Assembly: GCA_017999895.1 (NCBI GenBank)
Contig: JAGNKY010000001.1
Coordinates: 154,715-218,714 of the forward strand
Origin: Bacteroidales bacterium
Lineage (GTDB): Bacteria > Bacteroidota > Bacteroidia > Bacteroidales > VadinHA17
DNA: 64,000 nucleotides
Direction of reading: 5' to 3'
Shown: piece by piece, positions 35,929 through 44,620 of the stretch
Layout of the letters: every line of letters starts with the position of its first letter
Numbering within the stretch: the first letter of the stretch is position 1
Made by a program: the position numbers and the translations under genes
The notes under the pieces: model-generated
The model's database searches: none
Seen by the model: the letters and a program-made list of their open reading frames with translations, nothing else
Told to the model about the DNA's origin: nothing

Positions 35929-36717
35929 ATGCAGGACAAAAAGAATTTTAAGATGAAAAACTCACAATACCCTTCCAGGAGAGAAACAATTGGTTTTTTA
36001 AAAACCCTGACGGTTTGTCTTTATCCTTCGCTTGCGGATGAAAAGCGTTCGTGTATTTCAGAAAGCAAGACAAGAAAGGATCTGTGCAGGCTTTTGAGGA
36101 GTGTGTGTTCAAAATTGCCATGTTCTCCTGAAGAAGTAGCTGAAGAATTTATACGTAACATTCCGCTTATTAAAGAATATCTCGATGCTGATGCTACTTT
36201 TATTATGGAAGGCGACCCTGCTGCAACAAGCGTTGATGAAGTCGTTCTGACATATCCGGGGTTTTATGCGATACTGGTTTACCGTCTGGCAAACAGGCTT
36301 GCAAGTGCAGGAGTTCCTCTTATACCCAGGATAATGACCGAGCATGCCCATTCTTTGACAGGAATAGATATTCATCCTAAGGCTTCTATAGAAACTCCTT
36401 TCTTTATAGACCATGGCACCGGTATTGTAATTGGAGAGACTGCAGTGATAGGGAAAAGGGTGAAACTCTACCAGGGAGTTACCATCGGAGCACTGAGCGT
36501 AAGTAAAGATATGGCCGGTATAAAACGACACCCGACTATAGAGGATGATGTGATTATATATGCTGGAAGCACTATTCTTGGAGGAGAAACGGTTATCGGA
36601 CACGACAGCATTATTGGTGGTAATGTATGGCTTACTTCCTCTGTACCACCGTTCTCCCTTGTTTATCATGAAAATGTAATGAAAATCAGAGAAAGAAGTA
36701 ACAACCATAAAATTTAA
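35929..36717 (+). CDS. cysE: Serine O-acetyltransferase
   Basis: Acetylates L-serine, the first step of cysteine synthesis. In the 262-residue protein, an N-terminal helical region (about 1-130) precedes a left-handed beta-helix of hexapeptide repeats (about 135-250). DHGTGIVIGETAVIG and YQGVTIGAL are the active-site segments, with a His in each of IDHG and nearby. It follows trpA by 13 bp and is followed 7 bp later by a cysteine synthase gene. Both TrpB and this enzyme use serine, which may explain the linkage. Confidence 0.93.
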   Translation: MQDKKNFKMKNSQYPSRRETIGFLKTLTVCLYPSLADEKRSCISESKTRKDLCRLLRSVCSKLPCSPEEVAEEFIRNIPLIKEYLDADATFIMEGDPAATSVDEVVLTYPGFYAILVYRLANRLASAGVPLIPRIMTEHAHSLTGIDIHPKASIETPFFIDHGTGIVIGETAVIGKRVKLYQGVTIGALSVSKDMAGIKRHPTIEDDVIIYAGSTILGGETVIGHDSIIGGNVWLTSSVPPFSLVYHENVMKIRERSNNHKI

Positions 36718-36724
36718 TTTCACT

Positions 36725-37636
36725 ATGAAATACAATAATATTCTGGAGTCTATTGGAAACACTCCCCACATAAGGTTATCCAGACTTTTTCCTGAACATG
36801 AGGTCTGGATAAAGGATGAAAGAAGAAACCCGGCTGGCAGTTTAAAAGACAGGATTGCTATTGCAATGATTGAGGATGCAGAAAAGTCGGGCAAACTGAA
36901 ATCAGGTGGTGTCATTGTGGAACCCACTTCAGGGAATACCGGTATAGGACTTGCAATGGCAGGGGCTATAAAGAATTATGAAGTTATTCTGGTTATGCCC
37001 GATTCGATGAGTGTGGAAAGAATGAAAATTCTAAAGGCTTATGGCGCAAAACTTGTCCTTACACCAGGAGAAGACGGCATGACCGGTGCTGTTGAAAAAG
37101 CAAAGAAGATGGTTGCTGAAATTCCGGGTGCATGGATGCCGTCGCAGTTTGAGAACCGCGTCAATCCGGAAATTCATTCCAGAACAACCGCACTCGAGAT
37201 TATTTCCGATTTTCCGGAAGGATTTGATTATATGGTGGCAGGCGTAGGCACAGGAGGTCATATAACAGGAGTCGGAGCTATTTTGAAAGAAAGATATCCG
37301 TCTATAAAAATCGTTGCCGTAGAGCCTTTCGATTCTCCTGTTCTGAGTGGAGGAAGTGCAGGGCGACATAAACTTCAGGGAATTGGAGCCGGTTTTATAC
37401 CGGTAATCTACCGGAAAGATATTCCCGACAGAATTGTTACGGTGGAAACTGAAGAAGCACTGGAAATGACCCGTGAGGCGGCAAAGAAAGAAGGAATATT
37501 GATGGGTATCTCATCTGGAGCTTCTTTGCACACTGTGAAAATTCTGGTAAATGAAAGTAAAAAACCTCTCAGAATACTCTGTTTTGCCTATGATACAGGC
37601 GAAAGGTATCTGAGCCTCGATGAATTATGGGATTAA
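36725..37636 (+). CDS. cysK: Cysteine synthase (O-acetylserine sulfhydrylase)
   Basis: PLP enzyme making cysteine from O-acetylserine and sulfide. The PLP lysine is Lys41 in NPAGSLKDRIA, with the Asn-loop PTSGNTGIGLAMAG and the phosphate loop GVGTGGHITG. The C-terminal GISSGASLHTV is conserved. At 303 residues it has normal size. The NPAGSLKDR form and sequence do not clearly separate CysK from CysM, so the symbol is used broadly. It is the last gene before a gap of 81 bp and the ComM-like gene. Confidence 0.92.
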   Translation: MKYNNILESIGNTPHIRLSRLFPEHEVWIKDERRNPAGSLKDRIAIAMIEDAEKSGKLKSGGVIVEPTSGNTGIGLAMAGAIKNYEVILVMPDSMSVERMKILKAYGAKLVLTPGEDGMTGAVEKAKKMVAEIPGAWMPSQFENRVNPEIHSRTTALEIISDFPEGFDYMVAGVGTGGHITGVGAILKERYPSIKIVAVEPFDSPVLSGGSAGRHKLQGIGAGFIPVIYRKDIPDRIVTVETEEALEMTREAAKKEGILMGISSGASLHTVKILVNESKKPLRILCFAYDTGERYLSLDELWD

Positions 37637-37717
37637 TTAATTATTTTTCTCTCTCTTTTTGTCTTTTATCTTTATTTGTTTACTTTTGGGTATGCATTTC
37701 CTCAAAAGTGCTTCAAA

Positions 37718-39256
37718 ATGCTGGTAAAGACATTTGCAAGTGCTGTAACAGGCATTGACGCAGTAACTATAACCATTGAAGTGAATGTTTCAAGGGGTGT
37801 CCGTTTTTTCCTTGTCGGGTTACCCGATGTAGCTGTGAAGGAGAGTCAGCAGAGAATCGAGTCGGCTCTCAGGTCTCTTGGGTTTCACTGGCCCGGCAAA
37901 CAGGTGGTGATAAATATGGCACCTGCAGACATAAGAAAGGAGGGGTCGGCTTATGACCTTCCTCTTGCAGCGGGAATACTGGCCGCAGATGAAAAGATTT
38001 CTCAGGATGCTCTCAATTCGTTTGTCATGATGGGAGAACTGTCGCTAGATGGAACTTTGAAACCTGTGCGAGGTGTTCTTCCAATAGCCATTAAGGCACG
38101 AGACGAGGGATTTAGAGGCCTTATCGTACCGGAGAAGAATGCTCGTGAAGCAGCGGTTGTTGACGGAATAGATGTATATGGTATGGCTTCTCTTGGGGAT
38201 GTCGTTGAATTTCTCAATGGAGGCGACAGGCACGAACCTGTTAAGGTGGACATAAATGAGCTTTTTAACAGAGAAGCTAATAAATATGATATTGATTTTT
38301 CCGATGTAAAAGGTCAGGAGAGTGTCAAAAGGGCGCTTGAGGTGGCGGCAGCGGGAGGGCATAATGTGATTATGATTGGACCGCCAGGCGCCGGAAAGAC
38401 GATGCTCGCAAAACGGCTCCCGACCATCATACCACCTCTGATGCTCGAAGAGGCACTTGAGACAACCAAAATTCATTCCGTTGCAGGCAAAATTGACGAC
38501 AGTGTTTCACTTATGACGCGCCGGCCTTTCAGATCGCCACATCATACGATTTCTGATGTTGCACTTGTTGGCGGGGGTACTTTCCCGCAGCCTGGTGAAA
38601 TATCCCTTGCCCATAATGGCGTGTTGTTCCTCGATGAACTGCCTGAATTTAAAAGAACGGTTCTCGAGGTTCTTCGACAGCCTCTCGAGGATAGAGTTAT
38701 AACCATATCACGCGCAAAATTCACCGTTGACTACCCTGCCAACTTTATGCTTGTTGCATCTATGAATCCCTGCCCGTGCGGATTCCATAACCATCCCGAG
38801 AAGGTTTGTACATGCTCAGCCAGCATGATTCAGAAATATCTTAACAGAATTTCAGGCCCATTGCTCGACAGAATAGACATCCATATCGAAGTGGTGCCCG
38901 TAAAATATGATAAACTTTCGGGTAGTATCAATGCGGATAACTCCGGTGCAATAAGAGAGAGAGTGATAAAGGCAAGAGAGATACAGGCAAAAAGATTTAA
39001 AGGAATTCCCGGCATTTATACCAATGCACAGATGACTCCTGCACTGCAGAGGAAGTATTGTTACCTCGATGAAACAGGGGGGCGTCTTCTCAAAACTGCT
39101 ATGGACATGAGAGGTCTTTCAGCCCGTGCTTACGACCGGATACTTAAGGTTGCCCGTACAATAGCCGACCTTGATGAATCGGAAAATATCATGGCAAATC
39201 ATATATCCGAAGCTATTAACTACAGAAACCTCGACAGAGACGGATGGGCCGGATGA
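37718..39256 (+). CDS. comM: YifB/ComM family Mg-chelatase-like AAA+ ATPase
   Basis: A 512-residue AAA+ protein. ComM helps branch migration during natural transformation, and other family members have no known role. Start at MLVKTFASAVTGID, the usual N-terminus; an ATG 14 codons earlier is not needed. Features are an N-terminal Lon-substrate-like domain (about 1-175, VEVNVSRG-type), Walker A GPPGAGKTML (about 220), Walker B LFLDELPEF, and sensor SMNPCPCGFHN. A conserved Cys-rich segment CTCSASMIQKYLNRISGPLLDRIDIH follows, with a C-terminal Mg_chelatase domain. Confidence 0.9.
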   Translation: MLVKTFASAVTGIDAVTITIEVNVSRGVRFFLVGLPDVAVKESQQRIESALRSLGFHWPGKQVVINMAPADIRKEGSAYDLPLAAGILAADEKISQDALNSFVMMGELSLDGTLKPVRGVLPIAIKARDEGFRGLIVPEKNAREAAVVDGIDVYGMASLGDVVEFLNGGDRHEPVKVDINELFNREANKYDIDFSDVKGQESVKRALEVAAAGGHNVIMIGPPGAGKTMLAKRLPTIIPPLMLEEALETTKIHSVAGKIDDSVSLMTRRPFRSPHHTISDVALVGGGTFPQPGEISLAHNGVLFLDELPEFKRTVLEVLRQPLEDRVITISRAKFTVDYPANFMLVASMNPCPCGFHNHPEKVCTCSASMIQKYLNRISGPLLDRIDIHIEVVPVKYDKLSGSINADNSGAIRERVIKAREIQAKRFKGIPGIYTNAQMTPALQRKYCYLDETGGRLLKTAMDMRGLSARAYDRILKVARTIADLDESENIMANHISEAINYRNLDRDGWAG

Positions 39257-39313
39257 GATTATCCGGTCAAATTGTTAAAAATTATTTTCTTTTTCTGCAG
39301 AATAATACGGCGG

Positions 39314-40063
39314 CTAAATGCTTTCCAACTCCTTTAATTCAAGAGAAATGCCGTCCCATTCGGCATAGGTTCCCTTTTGAATCCAGTCGCCGAGTATTAC
39401 TATTACCGAATCGCTATTGAGTGCGGTTATTATAGGCAGGTGACGATGGCCGTAAATGAAGTAATCTATTTTTTCATTTTCAAGTACTTTTTTTGAGTGT
39501 CTGAAAAGATCTTCCTTTTCCTCTCCCATGAATTCGAGTGAAACACCTTTTGCCAGACGGCTGTTGTTCGACCACCAGTGGCCAAAACCCATGCCCAGGG
39601 TAGGATGAAGCCCTGAATAAAGATGCTGTAATGTTTTGTTCCGGAAAATCCACAAAAGTATTTTGTACATGGTGTTCGTTGTGCCAAGTCCTTCACCGTG
39701 TGCGAGATAAAAGTTCTTGCCGTTGAAGTTTGTTCTGTAAGGTCCCTTATGAATTGTAATCCCGCATTCATCGGCAAGATAATTTCCAATCCACATGTCG
39801 TGGTTTCCTGAGAAAAAATGAACTGGTATCCCTGAATCGGTGAGTGAGGCTATTGTTCCGAGAAACCTTGTGAATCCTTTTGGTACAACATATCTGTATT
39901 CCCACCAGAAATCAAAAATATCGCCAAGAAGGAATATTTCTCCAGCTTTGGGGGCAATTTCGTTCAGCCACGTAACGACTCTCCTTTCTCTTTCAGCCGG
40001 ATTGCTTCCTGCTTTAAGCCCAAGGTGAAAATCAGAGGCAAAAAATATTCTTTTTTCGGTCAC
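39314..40063 (-). CDS. lpxH: UDP-2,3-diacylglucosamine diphosphatase
   Basis: Calcineurin-like metallophosphoesterase of lipid A synthesis that yields lipid X. The 249-residue protein has the metal motifs FASDFHLGL, LLGDIFDFWWEYR, FSGNHDMWIGNY and YFIYGHRHLPI. It is 10 bp from the divergent tail of the tandem TlpA genes, all on the minus strand, so they may be cotranscribed. Some Bacteroidota LpxH-like enzymes have other phosphatase roles, so specificity is inferred from family similarity. Confidence 0.88.
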   Translation of the reverse strand: MTEKRIFFASDFHLGLKAGSNPAERERRVVTWLNEIAPKAGEIFLLGDIFDFWWEYRYVVPKGFTRFLGTIASLTDSGIPVHFFSGNHDMWIGNYLADECGITIHKGPYRTNFNGKNFYLAHGEGLGTTNTMYKILLWIFRNKTLQHLYSGLHPTLGMGFGHWWSNNSRLAKGVSLEFMGEEKEDLFRHSKKVLENEKIDYFIYGHRHLPIITALNSDSVIVILGDWIQKGTYAEWDGISLELKELESI

Positions 40064-40073
40064 TTTCTACAGA

Positions 40074-41249
40074 TTAATATCCAAAAATCTGCTGAAGCTT
40101 GTTTTGAAGTGCGCTGCCATGCAGGTTTGACGCTATTATTTCGCCCTCTTTGTTATAGAGGTAATTTGTTGGCAATGTTTTCACGTTATAATATATTGCA
40201 AATTTCGGATTTGCAGGATCATCTTCCCTTACATTTATCCATGGTAATTCATCAAACGTTACAGCCCTTTTCCAGAGCTCTTCGTCTGAATCAAGGTTAA
40301 TCTGATATATCTCAAAGCCTTTATTCCGGTATTTTTCGTACAGCTTTTTAAGTTGGAGATTTTCTGAAATGCAATCCTCCGAAGCAGCCGACCAGAATGA
40401 AAGTAGTACATATTTACCTCTCAATGAAGATAGTGCGATTCTTTTGCCGTTAATGTCTTTAAGGTCGGGATCGAGTATTTTAATAGGCGACTGTTCGGTA
40501 ATTTTTTTTAATTGTTCCATCTTGAATGCGTTCATTTCCTTTTCAAAATTAGCTTTGAGTGCTCTTACTTGCTTTGATTTTGGGAAATAACGATTAAGTG
40601 TATCGGATACAATTTTAAGAAACTGAATATCACGGGGATCGTAAAGAACATAAGTTTGATCATCAATTTTCTGATACAGTGCTTTTATTGATGCGAATGA
40701 GTGCAGATTTTTTAAAATAAAATCTATATTGAACATCCTTTGATCTTTCATTAGTTTTAAATATGCTTCATTGATATCTTTTTCAATTTTAGCAAACTCT
40801 GGCGTATTATAAAGGCTGTCGTACAATATTTTAAGAGAATCGATTTTATGCCTGGTTATTGCAAGTGCCGAGTCGAGCACCATAAGTTTTCTTGTCCCGG
40901 GTGAACCGTTAATTGAATAATTATCGGGCAGATATTCCGACTTAAAAGTAATATCGATTTTTTCTCCGGGTTCAGCAAGCAGAGTAATAAAACCGTAATT
41001 TGGAATTCCAAGCTGATAAAATTCAGGATATTCAGCTTTAATTTTGAATCGGAAAGAACCATTTTTTTTAATTTTTGCAGAATCAAGCAATACCGGAACA
41101 TCGATATCAATTCTATGAATGCGTATATAGCTTCCTGTATGATAATCGCTTTTACCCTCTATGCGGAAGCTTTTTTCTGCTTTGCAAGAAAAAAGCAATA
41201 TAAATATAAGCCAGACTGTATATCGCGTCAAAATGGTAAAATGTTTCAT
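40074..41249 (-). CDS. TlpA-like lipoprotein with degenerate thioredoxin site
   Basis: A 391-residue lipoprotein (lipobox LLFSC, Cys22) with a DUF4369-type N-terminal domain (about 25-130) and a C-terminal AhpC/TlpA-like thioredoxin fold (about 255-391). Where the paralogue encoded next to it has CTPC, this one reads SEDC (residues 290-293 in FWSAASEDC), so the attacking cysteine is missing and only the resolving one remains. Disulfide reductase activity is therefore unlikely. Another function, or a partner role, is inferred. Sequence over the first domain is clearly related to the next gene, which suggests tandem duplication. Confidence 0.85.
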   Translation of the reverse strand: MKHFTILTRYTVWLIFILLFSCKAEKSFRIEGKSDYHTGSYIRIHRIDIDVPVLLDSAKIKKNGSFRFKIKAEYPEFYQLGIPNYGFITLLAEPGEKIDITFKSEYLPDNYSINGSPGTRKLMVLDSALAITRHKIDSLKILYDSLYNTPEFAKIEKDINEAYLKLMKDQRMFNIDFILKNLHSFASIKALYQKIDDQTYVLYDPRDIQFLKIVSDTLNRYFPKSKQVRALKANFEKEMNAFKMEQLKKITEQSPIKILDPDLKDINGKRIALSSLRGKYVLLSFWSAASEDCISENLQLKKLYEKYRNKGFEIYQINLDSDEELWKRAVTFDELPWINVREDDPANPKFAIYYNVKTLPTNYLYNKEGEIIASNLHGSALQNKLQQIFGY

Positions 41250-41317
41250 TAGGCCGTTATTTTTATTTTTTATTCCTGATGGTCATTTTTTAATTTTCAG
41301 TCTGTCTGAAGCAGAAT

Positions 41318-42484
41318 TTATTTAAAAACTTCTGCAAGTTTTTCATGAAGTCGTTCACCTCTTAAGTCCATTGCTATTATTTTCCCTTCCCTGTCGAGTA
41401 ATAAATTATGTGGAATGCTTTCAATTCCATAAAGAGGAACTACTTCAGAGTTCCAATACTTAAGGTCGCTTACATGTATCCATTTTCCCAGATTGTCTTC
41501 CTGTATTCCTTTTATCCATGCTTCACGTGTTCTGTCGAGTGATACCTGAAATATCTGGAATCCTTTGTCTTTGTACATCTCATAAGCTTTTACCAGGTTG
41601 GGATTTTCCTGTCGGCACGGAGTGCACCATGCAGCCCAAAAATCGAGTAGAACTATATTTCCCCTTGTCGATGAAAGTGAGATCATCTTTCCATCGGGAG
41701 AAGGTAAGGTTATTTCAGGTGCTTCACTTCCAATAGTTAGCAATGGAGTATTTGCCTGTGACATCCTTACACTTTCTATAAGTGCTGCCACTTGTTCATG
41801 GAGAGCTTTCACCGGCCCTGACTCAGGGTACTTGCCGAAAAGAGTTGAATCAACTTTAATGAAGTATTTTATGTCCTTGACCGGATCGAGAACGTACTGG
41901 CGTGGAGCAATCTGTTGATAAAGAGCTACCAGAGTAATAAGCGATCCGCTGTTATTATCTATAAAATTTTTTGTATATTTATTTATTTCAGACAAATAGA
42001 CTCTACTAGTACTGTCGATAGTTTGTATAACTTTTTCAATATCAGGGCTGCCAACATTTTGAGAATAGATATCGTAAAGTCCCATTAACTTCTCTATTGT
42101 ACTTTTCAAAGCTTTATTATACTCAATCATTTTTGATGTTCCGACAGAGCCTTTAACAGAAATAGGTTCATTAAGTGAACCGTAATTTGCTGTTAATTCG
42201 ATTTTATCTCCTGGTTCGGCAAGTAGTGTAAAAAAGTTTCCTTCTGAAAGTCTCAAAAGGTAAAACACAGGCATCCGTATATTAACTTGAAAGGAGAACT
42301 TTCCTGTTTCATCCAGCTTAATAGAGTCGACGGTCTCAATATTGCTTTCTTTAATCTCTTCAAGAAACAGATATTCACCTACAACGGGCTCTAAAATTTT
42401 GCCTGAAATAGTTGTCTTATTTTTACCGCATGCAATAAGTACACCAAATGCAAGACAAATTATAATGTAGACATTCTTTTTCAT
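41318..42484 (-). CDS. TlpA family thiol-disulfide oxidoreductase lipoprotein
   Basis: A 388-residue lipoprotein (lipobox LIAC, Cys19) in the periplasm. An N-terminal DUF4369 domain (about 22-110) and a linker are followed by a TlpA/ResA thioredoxin domain (about 250-388) with the intact active site WCTPC (Cys287, Cys290) and the cis-proline in IESIPHNLLLD. It would reduce disulfides on exported proteins such as cytochrome c apo-forms. It lies upstream of its degenerate paralogue with a gap of 68 bp. Confidence 0.9.
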   Translation of the reverse strand: MKKNVYIIICLAFGVLIACGKNKTTISGKILEPVVGEYLFLEEIKESNIETVDSIKLDETGKFSFQVNIRMPVFYLLRLSEGNFFTLLAEPGDKIELTANYGSLNEPISVKGSVGTSKMIEYNKALKSTIEKLMGLYDIYSQNVGSPDIEKVIQTIDSTSRVYLSEINKYTKNFIDNNSGSLITLVALYQQIAPRQYVLDPVKDIKYFIKVDSTLFGKYPESGPVKALHEQVAALIESVRMSQANTPLLTIGSEAPEITLPSPDGKMISLSSTRGNIVLLDFWAAWCTPCRQENPNLVKAYEMYKDKGFQIFQVSLDRTREAWIKGIQEDNLGKWIHVSDLKYWNSEVVPLYGIESIPHNLLLDREGKIIAMDLRGERLHEKLAEVFK

Positions 42485-42656
42485 TTAACGATTTATATTA
42501 TTTTTGAACGATTTTTTTTGTCTGCAAAGATATTCTTTTTAATAGTAACAAAAACAAACAAGTTTATAAAGGATGATTTGACAGATTAAAGAAAAAATTA
42601 ATTCTTTTTTTCAAAATAAAAAAAATGATTATCTTGAAGGAGTTAAAAAGGAAAAT

Positions 42657-44609
42657 ATGGGTTATATTAAGTTTGATAAAACAAAGCTTGTAAATCTGGA
42701 GTATTCGCTTAGCAGAGAGATATTGAGGACTAACAGAAGCGGCAGTTATACTTCAACCACAATTGTTAATTGTAATACAAGAAAGTATCATGGATTGCTT
42801 ATTTGTCCTATTGATGAACTTGGAGGAGATAGGTATGTTTTACTCTCCTCACTCGATGTAATTGTTGTATGTAATAATGCCTCATTTAACATTGGATTAA
42901 GGAAATACAAAGGAGACTATTATAATCCAAAAGGGCATAAATATATGGAGGATTTTGATATTGAGGTTATACCTGTTACGACCTACAGGGTAGGAGGAAT
43001 GGTTTTGAAAGAAGAAAGGTTGCTGGTGCATTATGAGGAGCAGTACCTTGCCCGGTATACGATTCTTGAGGCAAATGAACCTATCAAGCTGCAAATAAGG
43101 CCTTTTCTTGCCTTCAGAAACATACACCAGTTAACACATGCTAATTTATATGCCAATACAAAAGTTGAATACGTTAAAAATGGTATAAAAATAAGACTTT
43201 ATGACGGATTCCCATGGTTGCACATGCAGATTTCCGATGATGCCGAATTCATTCCGGTACCCGACTGGTATTACGGAGTAGAGTATATTGAAGAGCAGAA
43301 GAGAGGATATGATTATTCGGAAGACTTGTTTACTCCGGGTTTTTTTGAAATTAATGTAAATGAAGGTAGCAGTATAGTATTTTCGGCATCAACAAAAGAG
43401 GAAAAGTCATCAGGTTTCAAAGCCAAATTTACAAGGAATGTAAAAGCTAAAATTCCACGAAACAATTTCAAAAATTGTCTCCAGAATGCTGCACAGCAAT
43501 TCATTGAGCGCAGGGAAAGCTCAACTTTTATTATAGCCGGTTATCCATGGTTTGGTGAATGGGGTAGAGATACATTTATTTCTTTACCAGGGCTCGCACT
43601 TGCTAAACATAAGCTTCAGCTTTATATAGATGTATTAGACACGCAGATAAAAAATCTCAGAAAAGGGCTTTTCCCAAATATGGGGAGTTCTGTTAATCCA
43701 GCTTATAATTCGATTGATGCTCCATTGTGGTTTTTCTGGTCACTTCAACAGTATGCACAGGCCGGAGGTACAGATACATGGGAACGTTACGGGGAAGCAG
43801 CAAAATCAATTATTGAAAATTATTCTGCAGGTACAGATTACAATATACATATGCGCGACAACGGGCTTATTTACTGGGATATGGCAGGGAATGCCCTCAC
43901 ATGGATGGATTCTATTGTCAATGGAAAACCAGTGACACAAAGAGCCGGATATGATGTTGAGGTTAATGCACTTTGGTACAATGCTATATGTTTTGCCCTT
44001 GAAATGGCCGAGAAATCTAATGATAATGAATTTATCAACAAATTCAATTATCTGCCGCCTCTGATTAAAAATTCTTTCCTCGAATTATTCTGGAATGAAA
44101 AACTTGGTTATCTGGCCGATTATGTGAATGACAATGAAGGCATCAATACCTTTATAAGACCTAATATGGTAATTGCAGTTTCCTTGCCTTATTCGATGCT
44201 TGATACCGAACAGATGAAAAAAGTTCTGGATATTGCCGACAAAAACCTTTTAACGCCTCGCGGTTTAAGAAGCCTTTCACCGAAGAATCCAAATTATAAG
44301 GGTATTTATATAGGGAATCAGGAACAACGCGATAATGCATATCATCAGGGTACAGCCTGGCCCTGGTTGGTTGGTCCGTTTTGTGAGGGGTGGTTAAAAG
44401 TTTATGGGAATCAGGGAATAAACAAAGTTGAAAAGATTATTTACACTTTTGAAGAGGTAATGAACGAACACGGAATAAGCACTATTTCGGAAATTTACGA
44501 TGGCGATCCTCCTCATGCACCTAGAGGGGCTATTTCACAGGCATGGAGCGTAGGTGAAGTGTTGAGGATTATTAATTTGCTGGAAAAGAAATATTCAGTT
44601 AAGAAGTAA
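42657..44609 (+). CDS. Amylo-alpha-1,6-glucosidase (glycogen debranching enzyme)
   Basis: Removes alpha-1,6 branch points from glycogen (GH133-type). The 650-residue protein has an N-terminal beta-domain (about 1-260, RTNRSGSYTSTTIVNCNTRKYHGLL) and a C-terminal (alpha/alpha)6 catalytic domain with the signature GYPWFGEWGRDTFISLPGL (about 300). LPNMGSSVNPAYNSIDAPLWF-like and QRAGYDVEVNALWYNAI follow, with GTAWPWLVGPFCEGW near the end. It starts the alpha-glucan locus, 11 bp before the GT4 gene, and is divergent from the TlpA genes. The gap from 42485 to 42656 likely holds its promoter, but no clear box was found. Confidence 0.93.
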   Translation: MGYIKFDKTKLVNLEYSLSREILRTNRSGSYTSTTIVNCNTRKYHGLLICPIDELGGDRYVLLSSLDVIVVCNNASFNIGLRKYKGDYYNPKGHKYMEDFDIEVIPVTTYRVGGMVLKEERLLVHYEEQYLARYTILEANEPIKLQIRPFLAFRNIHQLTHANLYANTKVEYVKNGIKIRLYDGFPWLHMQISDDAEFIPVPDWYYGVEYIEEQKRGYDYSEDLFTPGFFEINVNEGSSIVFSASTKEEKSSGFKAKFTRNVKAKIPRNNFKNCLQNAAQQFIERRESSTFIIAGYPWFGEWGRDTFISLPGLALAKHKLQLYIDVLDTQIKNLRKGLFPNMGSSVNPAYNSIDAPLWFFWSLQQYAQAGGTDTWERYGEAAKSIIENYSAGTDYNIHMRDNGLIYWDMAGNALTWMDSIVNGKPVTQRAGYDVEVNALWYNAICFALEMAEKSNDNEFINKFNYLPPLIKNSFLELFWNEKLGYLADYVNDNEGINTFIRPNMVIAVSLPYSMLDTEQMKKVLDIADKNLLTPRGLRSLSPKNPNYKGIYIGNQEQRDNAYHQGTAWPWLVGPFCEGWLKVYGNQGINKVEKIIYTFEEVMNEHGISTISEIYDGDPPHAPRGAISQAWSVGEVLRIINLLEKKYSVKK

Positions 44610-44620
44610 AAGAAATAATT

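Noticed and set aside
36109..36927. A 272-codon open frame on the minus strand across the end of cysE and start of cysK
   Set aside because: Antisense to two clear genes, composition is unnatural, and it matches no family that I know. Shadow ORF.
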